NCBI RefSeq assembly: GCF_020164785.1
Contig: NZ_JAIUGX010000008.1
Coordinates: forward strand, 186,001 to 250,000
Direction of reading: 5' to 3'
Length of the DNA stretch: 64,000 bases
DNA from: Mesorhizobium sp. ES1-1
GTDB lineage: Bacteria > Pseudomonadota > Alphaproteobacteria > Rhizobiales > Rhizobiaceae
Shown: piece after piece, positions 8,592 through 17,227 of the stretch
How positions within the stretch are numbered: position 1 is the stretch's first letter
How the letters are laid out: the number at the start of each line of letters is the position of its first letter
Notes under the pieces: generated by a model
What the model saw: only the letters and a program-made list of their open reading frames with translations
What the model was told of the DNA's origin: nothing
Database searches by the model: none
Position numbers and translations under genes: made by a program

Positions 8592-9905
8592 CTACCCTGC
8601 CCGCTCGATCCGGATGACCTGCGGCTTGTCGGTCAGGTGGTCGTCCTTGGTGACGCCGTCGACGGCCTTGCGCACAGCGGCCTCCGTCGTTTCGTGGGTG
8701 ACGAGGATCACCGTTTTCTGCGCCGCGGCCTCACCGCTGACGGCATGCTGGACGATCGATTCCAGCGAAATATCGTTGTCGGCCATACGCTTGGCGATTG
8801 CCGCAAAGACGCCAATACGGTCATGGACGGTAAGCCGGATGAAATAACCGCCGGCATGGCTGCGCATCTGCGCCTTCTTATACGGCTTCAATTCCTTCGC
8901 CGGCCGGCCGAAGACCGGACCGTGCTGGAAACCGGGCCGGCTCTTGGCGATGTCGGCGATGTCGCCGATGACGGCCGAGGCGGTCGCGTTGCCGCCCGCG
9001 CCGGGACCCGAGAGCAGCAGCTCGCCGAGGATATCGGTCTCGATCGCCACCGCGTTGGTGACACCATGCACCTGCGCGATGACCGAAGCGGTCGGCACCA
9101 TGGTCGGATGCACGCGCTGCTCGATGCCGCTTTCGGTGCGCTGGGCGACCCCGAGGAGTTTGATGCGGTAGCCGAGATCGCCTGCGGCTCTGATATCGGC
9201 CTGGGTGATGTTGGAAATGCCTTCCATGTAGATGTCGTTGGCGGCAATCCTGGTGCCGAAGGCAAGGCTGGTCAGGATCGACAGCTTGTGAGCCGTGTCG
9301 TGGCCCTCAATGTCGAAAGTCGGATCGGCTTCGGCATAGCCCAGGCGCTGCGCGTCCTCCAGGCAGGCGTCGAAAGAGATCCCCTCGGCCTCCATGCGGG
9401 TCAGTATATAGTTGCAGGTGCCGTTGAGGATGCCGAACACGCGGGTGACGGAGTTGCCCGCCATCGCCTCGCGCATCGTCTTGATGACCGGGATGCCGCC
9501 CGCCACCGCCGCTTCGTAGTTCAGCAGCACGCCCTTCTTCTCGGCGATCTCGGCAAGTGCCACGCCGTGCTTGGCCAGCAGCGCCTTGTTGGCGGTGACG
9601 ACATGGCGGCCGGCTTCCAGAGCCGCCTTCACTGACGACCGCGCCGGGCCTTCCTCGCCGCCGATCAGTTCGACGAACGCGTCTATATCGGCGGCCTGGG
9701 CCAGCTTGACCGGGTCGTCGAACCATGTCGCGTCGCCAAGATCGAGGCCACGGTCGCGTTTCCGGTCACGCGCCGAGACCGCCGTGATAACGATGTCGCG
9801 GCCGCATTGCCGGGTCAGTTCCGTTGCCTTGTCGCGTAGGACGCGCGCCACCGAGGCGCCGACGGTTCCCAGACCGGCAATTCCAACACGCAATGCTTCA
9901 GCCAT
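8592..9905 (-). CDS. hom: Homoserine dehydrogenase
   Basis: Reduces aspartate semialdehyde to homoserine for threonine and methionine synthesis. The protein has 437 residues from ATG 9905 (MAEALRVGIAG). The Rossmann motif GIAGLGTVGASV is at the N-terminus, followed by the catalytic homoserine dehydrogenase domain (GILNGTCNYILT and AYAEADPTFDIEGHD-type motifs). A C-terminal ACT domain (about residues 355-430, starting YFIRLTVHDRIGVFAAI) should allow feedback control by threonine. It is monofunctional, with no aspartokinase part. It lies 48 bases downstream of the aminotransferase gene in the same direction, an arrangement conserved in rhizobia. Confidence 0.97.
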   Translation of the reverse strand: MAEALRVGIAGLGTVGASVARVLRDKATELTRQCGRDIVITAVSARDRKRDRGLDLGDATWFDDPVKLAQAADIDAFVELIGGEEGPARSSVKAALEAGRHVVTANKALLAKHGVALAEIAEKKGVLLNYEAAVAGGIPVIKTMREAMAGNSVTRVFGILNGTCNYILTRMEAEGISFDACLEDAQRLGYAEADPTFDIEGHDTAHKLSILTSLAFGTRIAANDIYMEGISNITQADIRAAGDLGYRIKLLGVAQRTESGIEQRVHPTMVPTASVIAQVHGVTNAVAIETDILGELLLSGPGAGGNATASAVIGDIADIAKSRPGFQHGPVFGRPAKELKPYKKAQMRSHAGGYFIRLTVHDRIGVFAAIAKRMADNDISLESIVQHAVSGEAAAQKTVILVTHETTEAAVRKAVDGVTKDDHLTDKPQVIRIERAG

Positions 9906-9953
9906 GGAAGGCGATGACCCCTCAAAAATCAATCGAAATCGCTGCCGAAAAAC

Positions 9954-11171
9954 CTACCGGTGAGCGGACAGCGGAACCACATTGTTGGGCTGCTTGGCGC
10001 TGCTCGACAGGAAGCGCTTGATGTTGCGCGCCGCCTGCCGGATCCGATGCTCGTTCTCGACCAGCGCCAGCCGCACAAAATCGTCGCCATGCTCCCCGAA
10101 GCCAACGCCGGGCGCCACCGCCACATCGGCGTGTTCGATCAGCAGCTTGGAGAATTCCAGCGAGCCGAGATGCCGGAAAGGTTCGGGGATCGGCGCCCAG
10201 GCAAACATCGAGGCGGCCGGAGCCGGAACGGTCCACCCGGCTCGGCCGAAGGCATCGACCATCACGTCGCGGCGCTTGTGATAGATGTCGCGGACCTCGG
10301 CAATGTCGGCGCCGTCGCCGTTGAGCGCATGGGCGGCGGCCACCTGAATGGGCGTGAAGGCGCCGTAGTCGAGATAGGATTTCACTCTGGTCAGCGCCGA
10401 GATCAGCCGCTCGTTGCCGACAGCGAATCCCATCCGCCAGCCCGGCATAGAGAAGGTCTTCGACATCGAGGTAAACTCGACACAGACGTCGATGGCGCCC
10501 GGCACCTGCAGCACCGAGGGCGGCGGATTGCCGTCGAAATAGATTTCCGAATAGGCAAGGTCGGACAGGATGATGATGTCGTTCTTCTTGGCGAAAGCGA
10601 CCACGTCCTTGTAGAAATCGAGCGAAGCGACCAGCGCCGTCGGGTTGGACGGATAGTTGAGGATCAGCGCGAGCGGCTTCGGGATCGAGTGGCGCACACC
10701 GCGCTCGAGTGCCGGGATAAAGCCGTCATCCGGCTCCACCTGCAGCGAGCGAATGACCCCGCCCGACATGATGAAGCCGAAGGCATGGATAGGATAGGTC
10801 GGATTGGGACACAGGATCACGTCGCCTGGGGCGGTAATGGCCTGCGCCATGTTGGCGAAGCCCTCTTTCGAACCGAGCGTGGCCACAATCTGCGTGTCGG
10901 GATTGAGCTTCACGCCGAAGCGGCGGGCATAATAATTGGCCTGGGCGCGGCGCAGGCCCGGTATGCCTCGCGACGAGGAATAGCGGTGGGTGCGTGGGTC
11001 GCGCACGACCTCGCACAATTTGTCGACAATGCCCTTCGGCGTCGGCAGGTCCGGATTGCCCATCCCCAGGTCGATAATGTCGGCGCCGCGCGAGCGGGCG
11101 CTGGCCTTCAGTCTGTTGACCTGCTCGAAGACGTAGGGAGGAAGCCGGCGGACCTTGTGAAATTCTTCCAT
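9954..11171 (-). CDS. Class I/II aminotransferase, AlaC / LL-diaminopimelate type
   Basis: A PLP-dependent transaminase of 405 residues. The beginning RRLPPYVFEQVNRLK and the block IIDLGMGNPDLPTP match the AlaC/YfdZ subgroup closely. The PLP lysine is in SMSKTFSMPGWRMGF, and NYPSNPTA and SDLAYSEIYFDG are the cofactor-contact segments. AlaC makes alanine from pyruvate; related enzymes are labelled LL-diaminopimelate or aspartate aminotransferases. Its position before hom suggests a role in aspartate-family metabolism, but specificity cannot be read from sequence. I chose ATG 11171 (MEEFHKVRR); ATGs at 11186 and 11201 are alternatives. Confidence 0.9.
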   Translation of the reverse strand: MEEFHKVRRLPPYVFEQVNRLKASARSRGADIIDLGMGNPDLPTPKGIVDKLCEVVRDPRTHRYSSSRGIPGLRRAQANYYARRFGVKLNPDTQIVATLGSKEGFANMAQAITAPGDVILCPNPTYPIHAFGFIMSGGVIRSLQVEPDDGFIPALERGVRHSIPKPLALILNYPSNPTALVASLDFYKDVVAFAKKNDIIILSDLAYSEIYFDGNPPPSVLQVPGAIDVCVEFTSMSKTFSMPGWRMGFAVGNERLISALTRVKSYLDYGAFTPIQVAAAHALNGDGADIAEVRDIYHKRRDVMVDAFGRAGWTVPAPAASMFAWAPIPEPFRHLGSLEFSKLLIEHADVAVAPGVGFGEHGDDFVRLALVENEHRIRQAARNIKRFLSSSAKQPNNVVPLSAHR

Positions 11172-11229
11172 TTCGGTTCCAGACATCGAAAGGCCCAGCA
11201 CATCCGGGCATTGGGCGCGCGCTATATAC

Positions 11230-11622
11230 TTATTTGCAGTTAGGGTCGAGGGCGGGGTCGCATTTGCCTTCGATCTGCTTCAGCGTTTGATCGCCATGCC
11301 TCTTGGCGAGATCCTTGAGCGCGGCCTGGTTGGATACCCTCGCGCCACCGCCCTTGCGGGCCTGCGCGTTGCTGTCGGCCTTCAACTCGGCGAGCTTGGC
11401 GTTCTTCTCCTCCTCGGTGAACTGAGGCGCCGCGACCTGTGGCTTGATGTTCAGATTTGGAAAGGTGCCGGTATCCTTCGGTCCGGCCTCGACCGCCACT
11501 GGCATCGGCCCGCTGCTGCCGGTGCTCGAGCATCCCGCCACGCCAAGCAGGATCATCGCCGCGCCGACGCGGCAAAAACGGCCGGCGCCAGAAAAAACAG
11601 TCTCGCCAATAATATTCGTCAT
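11230..11622 (-). CDS. Small predicted lipoprotein
   Basis: A 130-residue protein from ATG 11622, preceded by AAGGAAA. It has a short charged N-region, a hydrophobic stretch and the lipobox VAGC near residue 31, so it should be lipidated in the envelope. The mature part is polar: a Ser/Gly/Pro linker, then EEEKNAKLAELKADSNA, a helical segment, and a C-terminal KCDPALDPNCK with two cysteines. I recognise no functional family. It is divergent from phaC across about 100 bases and precedes the aminotransferase gene by 58 bases. Confidence 0.75.
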   Translation of the reverse strand: MTNIIGETVFSGAGRFCRVGAAMILLGVAGCSSTGSSGPMPVAVEAGPKDTGTFPNLNIKPQVAAPQFTEEEKNAKLAELKADSNAQARKGGGARVSNQAALKDLAKRHGDQTLKQIEGKCDPALDPNCK

Positions 11623-11720
11623 ATTGTTTCCTTGGCAGCCGAGATAGAGCGGGGTTGGACCCGATCGGACGTCCCATGTTACTATGTCAAGAAAACGCCC
11701 AGGGAGGAACCCCGCGCACC

Positions 11721-13556
11721 ATGTCCAAAACACCCGATTCGGGCAAAGCGGAAGATGACGAGCCTTCGACCGTCGAGCAATATCTGGTGAAGGATCCGGA
11801 ACGTTTCGCCCTGAATATGGCGCGCATGATCGAGCAGGCCGGCAAGGCCGCTTCCGCCTGGGCCGAACCGCGAGAAAAAGGCGACGTTCGCGACAGCGTG
11901 GCGGAGCCGGTTGTCGACATGGTCAAGACCTTCTCCAAGCTCAGCGAATACTGGCTGGCAGACCCGCAACGCGCGCTGGACGCGCAGACGCGGCTGTTCT
12001 CGGGCTACATGACTGTGTGGGCCAACGCCATCCAACGCACCAGCAGCGCGGCGCAGGACACCGAAGACGCGGTCAAGCCCGAACGCGGCGACAAGCGCTT
12101 TCTCGACCCTGAATGGGGCCGCAACGCCTTCTTCGATTTCCTCAAGCAGGCCTATCTCGTCACCTCGCGCTGGGCAGCCGATCTGGTCGAACACGCCGAA
12201 GGTCTTGACGAGCACACCCGCCACAAGGCGGGCTTCTACGTCAAGCAGGTGTCCAACGCCATCTCGCCTTCGAACTTCATCCTGACCAATCCTGAACTGT
12301 TTCGCGAGACCGTGGCGTCGAATGGCGAGAACCTGGTGCGCGGCATGAGGATGCTGGCCGAGGACATCGCGGCCGGCAAGGGCGACCTGAAACTGCGCCA
12401 GGCCGACTATTCTCCGTTCGAGATCGGCAGGAACATCGCCACCACGCCGGGCAAGGTGGTTGCGCGCAGCGACGTCGCGGAGATCATCCAGTACAATCCG
12501 TCGACCGAGACGGTGCTCAAGCGGCCGCTTTTGATCTGCCCCCCATGGATCAACAAGTTCTACATCCTCGACCTCAACCCGCAGAAATCCTTCATCCGTT
12601 GGGCGATCGAGCAGGGGCACACTGTTTTCGTCATCTCCTGGATCAACCCGGACGAGCGGCACGGCAATAAGGACTGGGAGGCCTACATAAGGGAAGGCCT
12701 GCAATACTCCCTCGACACGATCGAGAAGGCCACCGGCGAACGCGAGGTCAATGCGATCGGCTACTGCGTCGGCGGCACGCTGCTGGCCGCTGCCCTTGCC
12801 CTGATGGCGCAGGAAGGCGATGACCGCATCAAGTCGGCAACTTTTTTCACCACGCAGGTCGACTTCACACATGCCGGCGACCTCAAAGTGTTCGTCGATG
12901 AAGAGCAGGTCGCGGCAGTCGAGCGGGCCATGAACGACAAGGGCTATCTCGACGGCACCAAGATGGCGACAGCATTCAACATGCTGCGCTCGGGCGACCT
13001 GATCTGGCCCTATGTCGTCAACAACTATATGCGCGGCAAGGATCCCCTGCCCTTCGACCTCCTCTATTGGAACGCCGATTCGACCCGCATGGCGGCCGCT
13101 AATCACTCGTTCTATCTGCGCAACTGCTATCTCGAAAACAATCTCTCGCGGGGAACGATGAAACTGGCGGGGCGCACCGTCTCCCTCGGGGACATCACCA
13201 TCCCGGTCTACAACCTGGCCTCCAAGGAGGATCACATCGCGCCGGCGCTCTCGGTGTTCCTCGGGTCCAGATATTTTGGCGGCCCCGTGGAGTATGTCAT
13301 GGCAGGATCCGGCCATATTGCCGGGGTCGTCAATCCGCCCGCGACAAACAAATATCAGTATTGGACGGGCGACAAGCCCACAGGGGACTTCGAACAATGG
13401 ATAGCCCGCGCGTCCATCCACCCCGGGTCGTGGTGGCCGCACTGGCAAAGCTGGATAGAGGCCCGGGACGGCGCCCGCGTCCCTGCACGCGCACCCGGAA
13501 AACACACGAAAACCCTCGGCGACGCTCCGGGCACCTATGTCAAGGTCCGCGTGTAA
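11721..13556 (+). CDS. phaC: Class I poly(3-hydroxyalkanoate) synthase
   Basis: Polymerises (R)-3-hydroxyacyl-CoA into storage polyester granules. The 611-residue protein has the N-terminal PhaC domain (about 60-240) and an alpha/beta-hydrolase domain. The lipase-like box is GYCVGG with Cys349 as nucleophile, Asp504 in SKEDHIAP and His532 in GSGHIAG, so the catalytic triad is complete. PPWINKFYILDL is also typical. Start ATG 11721 follows GGGAGG; an upstream extension to 11655 is not homologous. phaA/phaB and the phasins are not in the window. It is the first rightward gene after the hom/aminotransferase group. Confidence 0.97.
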   Translation: MSKTPDSGKAEDDEPSTVEQYLVKDPERFALNMARMIEQAGKAASAWAEPREKGDVRDSVAEPVVDMVKTFSKLSEYWLADPQRALDAQTRLFSGYMTVWANAIQRTSSAAQDTEDAVKPERGDKRFLDPEWGRNAFFDFLKQAYLVTSRWAADLVEHAEGLDEHTRHKAGFYVKQVSNAISPSNFILTNPELFRETVASNGENLVRGMRMLAEDIAAGKGDLKLRQADYSPFEIGRNIATTPGKVVARSDVAEIIQYNPSTETVLKRPLLICPPWINKFYILDLNPQKSFIRWAIEQGHTVFVISWINPDERHGNKDWEAYIREGLQYSLDTIEKATGEREVNAIGYCVGGTLLAAALALMAQEGDDRIKSATFFTTQVDFTHAGDLKVFVDEEQVAAVERAMNDKGYLDGTKMATAFNMLRSGDLIWPYVVNNYMRGKDPLPFDLLYWNADSTRMAAANHSFYLRNCYLENNLSRGTMKLAGRTVSLGDITIPVYNLASKEDHIAPALSVFLGSRYFGGPVEYVMAGSGHIAGVVNPPATNKYQYWTGDKPTGDFEQWIARASIHPGSWWPHWQSWIEARDGARVPARAPGKHTKTLGDAPGTYVKVRV

Positions 13557-13770
13557 CGGAGTGTAATGTCTGGTGAGTTGACGAGCCCGCCAAAGCGGGC
13601 GAAATGGGTCGTCAACTATCCGGCGGCCCTAACTCGGCAATCAGCGCTAAAATACTTTCAGGCTTGCGGAATTGACACAGATCCCGTTTCCGCATTGGAG
13701 ACAAGCCGCCTTGGACAGTCGCACATCAAGTGCTGGCCAGGGTTGTGCCGGCGGGGCACCGAGGGGGAAT

Positions 13771-15000
13771 TTGAACTTGAATTCAGCAGGTTGGAGCCTC
13801 GCCAAGGGAGAACGCCGCGTCCTGGCGGCAGTGTTCTGCTCCTTGCTACTGGCTTCCTGCACCTCCGCTGGCGACCCGACCATGTCGGTTGGAATGCCCG
13901 CCTACAACGCCACTGCGCCGGACATGAGCAACGCGTCTGGCGCCAAAACCGTGAGCGTTGCCGATTCGTCCCAACTCGCTACCGGGCAAACCACGGTGAT
14001 GACGGCGACCGATACGGCGCTGCCCGAGACGGTCGCTTACGTGCCGAAGGCCAATCCACAAGCGGCTTTTCCAGTGGCTGCCCCTGAGGGCGCCGACACG
14101 ATCGTGGGCAACACCCCGCAGGCCCTGCAGCCGCCGACGCAAACAGCTCGGCAGACGGATGCTGTCGCCGAGCAGATCGCGGCTGCCGACGCCAGTGTCA
14201 CCGGGCCGCGTCCCGCACCCGCGCCGGCGATGAACAATCCAGTCTATGTCACGGCTGGCGAAACGCCGCCGGCCGAACCTGTCAAGAAGTCGTTCCTGGC
14301 CTCCTTCTTCGGCGCCAAGCCCGTCGCGGCCGCGCCAGCCAGCAACGCCAGGTCGGGAGAGCAAACCATCGCCGTGTCGGCCAAGCCGGCGCGACCGGAG
14401 GCAAAGCCAGTCATAACGCTCGCATCGGCCGATTCGGCGGCGAAGCCGGTGCAATTGGCCTCCCTCGGCGGTGATCAGAATTTCTCCGGCAACGCCTTGC
14501 CCGGCGTGCGCCAGACCGCCCTGTTCGAAATCAAGCGCAAGTCCGGCCTGGACGACGAAAGCGACGTCGACCTCAATGAGGATGAGGGTTCGGGCGGTTC
14601 CTACCAGGTCGCGTCCGCTGCCGGCATGGCCCGCCTGGCGCCGAACGGATTGCTCAAGCAGAACGAGACGGTCGACGTGGCATGCCTGAAGCCGTCCCTG
14701 GTGCGCGTGTTGAAGACGATCGAAGGTCATTACGGCCGCAAAATGACAGTGACCTCGGGCTATCGCGACCCGGCGCGCAACCGCCGCGCCAACGGCGCAA
14801 AGAATTCGCTGCACATGTATTGCGCCGCCGCCGACATCCAGGTGCCTGGCGTTTCCAAATGGGAGCTGGCCAGCTATATCAGGACCATGCCTGGCCGCGG
14901 CGGCGTCGGTACCTATTGCCACACGGAATCGGTGCACATCGATGTGGGCCCGGAACGCGACTGGAACTGGCGCTGCCGCCGGCGCAGCAGCCGGGGCTGA
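13771..15000 (+). CDS. Lipoprotein with C-terminal M15/YcbK-like peptidase domain
   Basis: A 409-residue envelope protein. I take the TTG at 13771 as start: it is preceded by GAGGGGGAA and gives a signal sequence ending in the lipobox LLASC at about residue 30. Residues 35-290 are Ala/Pro/Thr-rich and probably disordered. The last 120 residues form an M15/DUF882 fold: TSGYRDPARNRR, then SLHMYCAAADI (H-x6-D metal motif), and VHIDVGPERDWNWRC with the third ligand His. This predicts a zinc D,D- or L,D-carboxypeptidase-like enzyme acting on peptidoglycan. Substrate unknown. Confidence 0.85.
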   Translation: MNLNSAGWSLAKGERRVLAAVFCSLLLASCTSAGDPTMSVGMPAYNATAPDMSNASGAKTVSVADSSQLATGQTTVMTATDTALPETVAYVPKANPQAAFPVAAPEGADTIVGNTPQALQPPTQTARQTDAVAEQIAAADASVTGPRPAPAPAMNNPVYVTAGETPPAEPVKKSFLASFFGAKPVAAAPASNARSGEQTIAVSAKPARPEAKPVITLASADSAAKPVQLASLGGDQNFSGNALPGVRQTALFEIKRKSGLDDESDVDLNEDEGSGGSYQVASAAGMARLAPNGLLKQNETVDVACLKPSLVRVLKTIEGHYGRKMTVTSGYRDPARNRRANGAKNSLHMYCAAADIQVPGVSKWELASYIRTMPGRGGVGTYCHTESVHIDVGPERDWNWRCRRRSSRG

Positions 15001-15210
15001 AAACGCGTCTTACCATCGATTCGATTTCGATCAGGTTCCCCGTCGATCAGTCCTGCTCACCTGCCGCCTCGCTTCCCAACAGCAAGGCGTCAGACCTCGC
15101 CAATCCGAACGCAATGCACGATTTTACCTCCGGGCAAAAAAGTTGCCCTAGGTGGCACCAGACGGGTTGCCGGTAGCGCTCAACGCCAGTATAAGCCGCT
15201 TCGTCTGAGC

Positions 15211-15285
15211 GCGCCCATCGTCTAGCGGTTAGGACACCGCCCTTTCACGGCGGTAACAGGGGTTCGATTCCCCTTGGGCGTACCA
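15211..15285 (+). tRNA. tRNA-Glu (TTC)
   Basis: The cloverleaf is readable by eye. The acceptor stem GCGCCCA/TGGGCGT has a G-U first pair, common for this tRNA in alphaproteobacteria. The anticodon stem-loop is CCGCC-CTTTCAC-GGCGG with anticodon TTC, and the T-arm is AGGGG-TTCGATT-CCCCT. The 3' end encodes A-CCA. Confidence 0.97.
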
Positions 15286-15383
15286 GTTTTTTCCATAGGG
15301 TTAGCCGGTGCGGAATGTTGGCTGATGCGTTGGCGACGCTCGGTGTGCCTCGGCCTTCCAACAGCCTTGAACTGATCCGGTCG

Positions 15384-15632
15384 TCAGCCCGCTTCGGCGG
15401 CGGCCAGCATGTGCATTTCGTTCTGCACTGCGAAGAAGAAGCGGCGAACCTCGTCGACGGCCGCGGCCCTGTCCCTGCCCGTTCCGACGATATGATCGAG
15501 CAGTTCCGTGGCCTTTGCCTTCCAGAACGAGGTCGCTGTATCGCCATGCAAAGTTTCCAGCGTCGCCGCCACTTCCCGAACAAGGAAAACCTGACGATCA
15601 ATCGGGAACGCGCGCACGTTTGCTGAGGACAT
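15384..15632 (-). CDS. Small protein, DUF6074-like
   Basis: An 82-residue protein from ATG 15632. It reads as SANVRAFPIDRQVFLVREVA, then a helical middle with HGDTATSFWKAKATELLDHIV, and ends RRFFFAVQNEMHMLAAAEAG. The order FP-R...V...HG..A..FWK...VRRFF.AVQ.E resembles DUF6074 proteins of rhizobia, but I am only moderately sure. No membrane segment or signal peptide. Function unknown. It is the first of four small leftward genes following tRNA-Glu. Confidence 0.6.
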   Translation of the reverse strand: MSSANVRAFPIDRQVFLVREVAATLETLHGDTATSFWKAKATELLDHIVGTGRDRAAAVDEVRRFFFAVQNEMHMLAAAEAG

Positions 15633-15665
15633 CTTCCGAACCATGAGACTGACGCAACGAATCAA

Positions 15666-15686
15666 CTATTGCTGGACAAGCAATAG
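15666..15686. repeat. 8-bp inverted repeat upstream of the DUF6074-like gene
   Basis: CTATTGCT and AGCAATAG are perfectly complementary around GGACA. The repeat lies 34-54 bases upstream of the start codon at 15632, where an operator would be expected. No known regulator motif is recognised. Confidence 0.4.
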
Positions 15687-15832
15687 GTAGCCTCGAAAGT
15701 GGAAATGGACCCTTAACAGCGCTAATGGCGAAGCTTTGGCGCGCGCCGCCGAAAAGCCTAACCCGTACCTCTCTTCATGTCTTCAGAACGCGATCTCTGC
15801 TCCCGGACAGACCAACGTGTCCGTCGATACCC

Positions 15833-16129
15833 TCAGGCCCGCAGGCCGTTCGCCTGGCCTCCGCGTTTGGGGGGAGTCATCATATCCTTTGCCATGAGCC
15901 CGCTGACACGGCAGAACGCCATGAACGCTCGACAAGCTTCCTCGGTTTTCACGACCTCGACAGTGGCGCCGAAGCAGGCATTGAATGCTTTCTGGTACAC
16001 CGGCCCCTGCCGATGCGCCGGCCAGCCCTGGAGAAAATCGAGCGCCTGTTCGACGCCGTAGATCTCCTCGACTGGCAGACCGGGTGCGGGCGTGATGCGC
16101 ACCGGTACCTCGAATTGCAATCTGTCCAT
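15833..16129 (-). CDS. DUF982 domain protein
   Basis: A 98-residue protein. The pattern PVRI...VEEIYGVEQALDFLQGWP followed by GPVYQKAFNACFGA and EEACRAFMAFCRVSG is characteristic of DUF982, a family largely confined to rhizobia and often present in many copies. The start is at ATG 16129. The function of the family is unknown. The last residues (KRGGQANGLRA) are a basic tail. Confidence 0.85.
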   Translation of the reverse strand: MDRLQFEVPVRITPAPGLPVEEIYGVEQALDFLQGWPAHRQGPVYQKAFNACFGATVEVVKTEEACRAFMAFCRVSGLMAKDMMTPPKRGGQANGLRA

Positions 16130-16264
16130 CTCTGCCTCCTGACCCGGCGTGGCCCAAGAACGCCGTTTGTCGTCAAAAGTTGCCGAGAACGTTCTTTAGA
16201 CCGAAAATGTGTCGCCGCGAGGGTGACGCCACCCACCCCGCGGGTGGCGCCTGGAGGCGGCGGC

Positions 16265-16501
16265 TTACTGGTTCGCCGGATCCGTCTCCGCATCGAAGGC
16301 CATGCGAACGGCCATGATCAGCACGATTGCGGAGGGCACCGCGAAGACGCCGCCGAGTATCAGCGCCGCCACCGCCGTCAGGCCGAGCGTCTCGGCAACC
16401 GCCCAATAGACGGTGCCGATGCAGATGAGCGCTTGAACTGACAGAAAGGCCGCGGCCGAGACCGCGCTTGACAGAGTTTTGAATGTCTTGATGCGTTGCA
16501 T
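16265..16501 (-). CDS. Small two-helix membrane protein
   Basis: A 78-residue protein from ATG 16501. Two hydrophobic segments are seen at about residues 12-34 (AVSAAAFLSVQALICIGTVY pattern) and 42-66 (LTAVAALILGGVFAVPSAIV), ending in the acidic tail AFDAETDPANQ. No recognised family. The ribosome-binding site is weak. It sits between the DUF982 gene and another uncharacterised gene, all leftward. Confidence 0.55.
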   Translation of the reverse strand: MQRIKTFKTLSSAVSAAAFLSVQALICIGTVYWAVAETLGLTAVAALILGGVFAVPSAIVLIMAVRMAFDAETDPANQ

Positions 16502-16611
16502 TTGAATTATCCGGAATGACGCGCCGCGCGAACGGTGCGCGGGCACAGGGCCGCCGCAGGTCACGACGCGAGCAGAAACAGGTCGGTGGTGGAAGCTGCG
16601 GCTCTGGCCGC

Positions 16612-17031
16612 TCAGGCCTCGGCCGGCGGGGCGCGCGGCTGGTTGGCACCCGCCCCAGGCGCGAAGACTGTTTTGAATTCAGCGGCAATCGCACCGGAAG
16701 AAGCCGCTTCGAACCAGACGGCACCGACGTCGGGGACCGGCAATACGGGGTGACCGCCGGCAAACTTAGCCAGCACCGGCCGCACCGCGCGAATTTCCAG
16801 CGCCGGAGCCTTGCCGGTGAAGCGTAAGAGCGCCGCGACATCTCCGGTCCGTTCCACGCCAACGCTGGCGGCGCCTTGTGCGGCGGCGGCCGAGACCGGC
16901 AGGCCGGGCCGACCGAGGCACAACATGGCCAGCAGCACCACGCCTATCAGGCATGAGCAGACCGCTTTCAGCGGCGCTTCAAGAAGTCCGGAGTGGCCGG
17001 CCACTGGAGGGGTGCGCGATGTCCAAGACAT
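16612..17031 (-). CDS. Hypothetical protein with one N-terminal membrane segment
   Basis: A 139-residue protein from ATG 17031. A hydrophobic stretch (CLIGVVLLAMLCLG) near residues 25-40 could be a signal anchor or an uncleaved signal peptide. The remainder is Ala/Val/Pro-rich with no recognised motif, and its C-terminal end is Pro/Ala-rich. Coding status is supported only by the length of the frame and the signal-like start; an opposing frame of similar size exists in part. The 196 bases between this gene and map hold nothing I can identify. Confidence 0.45.
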   Translation of the reverse strand: MSWTSRTPPVAGHSGLLEAPLKAVCSCLIGVVLLAMLCLGRPGLPVSAAAAQGAASVGVERTGDVAALLRFTGKAPALEIRAVRPVLAKFAGGHPVLPVPDVGAVWFEAASSGAIAAEFKTVFAPGAGANQPRAPPAEA

Positions 17032-17227
17032 AACCCGCCCTAACGCGTGGTGACCGAAAAGGAAAGTACCGGCGGGAACGCCGACCAAGAGCTATGGGGG
17101 CGAAGCGAATAGATGGCTGTCGATGCGCGCCAGGCAGTTCTTCCTTGAACCTTTCGCCCTCAAGTGCCAAATCTGTGGGGATTTTCACTCTGGCTCTCGC
17201 AACGGGCCCTTTCGGCAATACGGACAC

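Noticed and set aside
11682..13505. 607-codon open frame antisense to phaC
   Set aside because: It is the complement of a gene with an intact catalytic triad; GC-rich third positions create long antisense frames. The translation shows no family motif and no ribosome-binding site.
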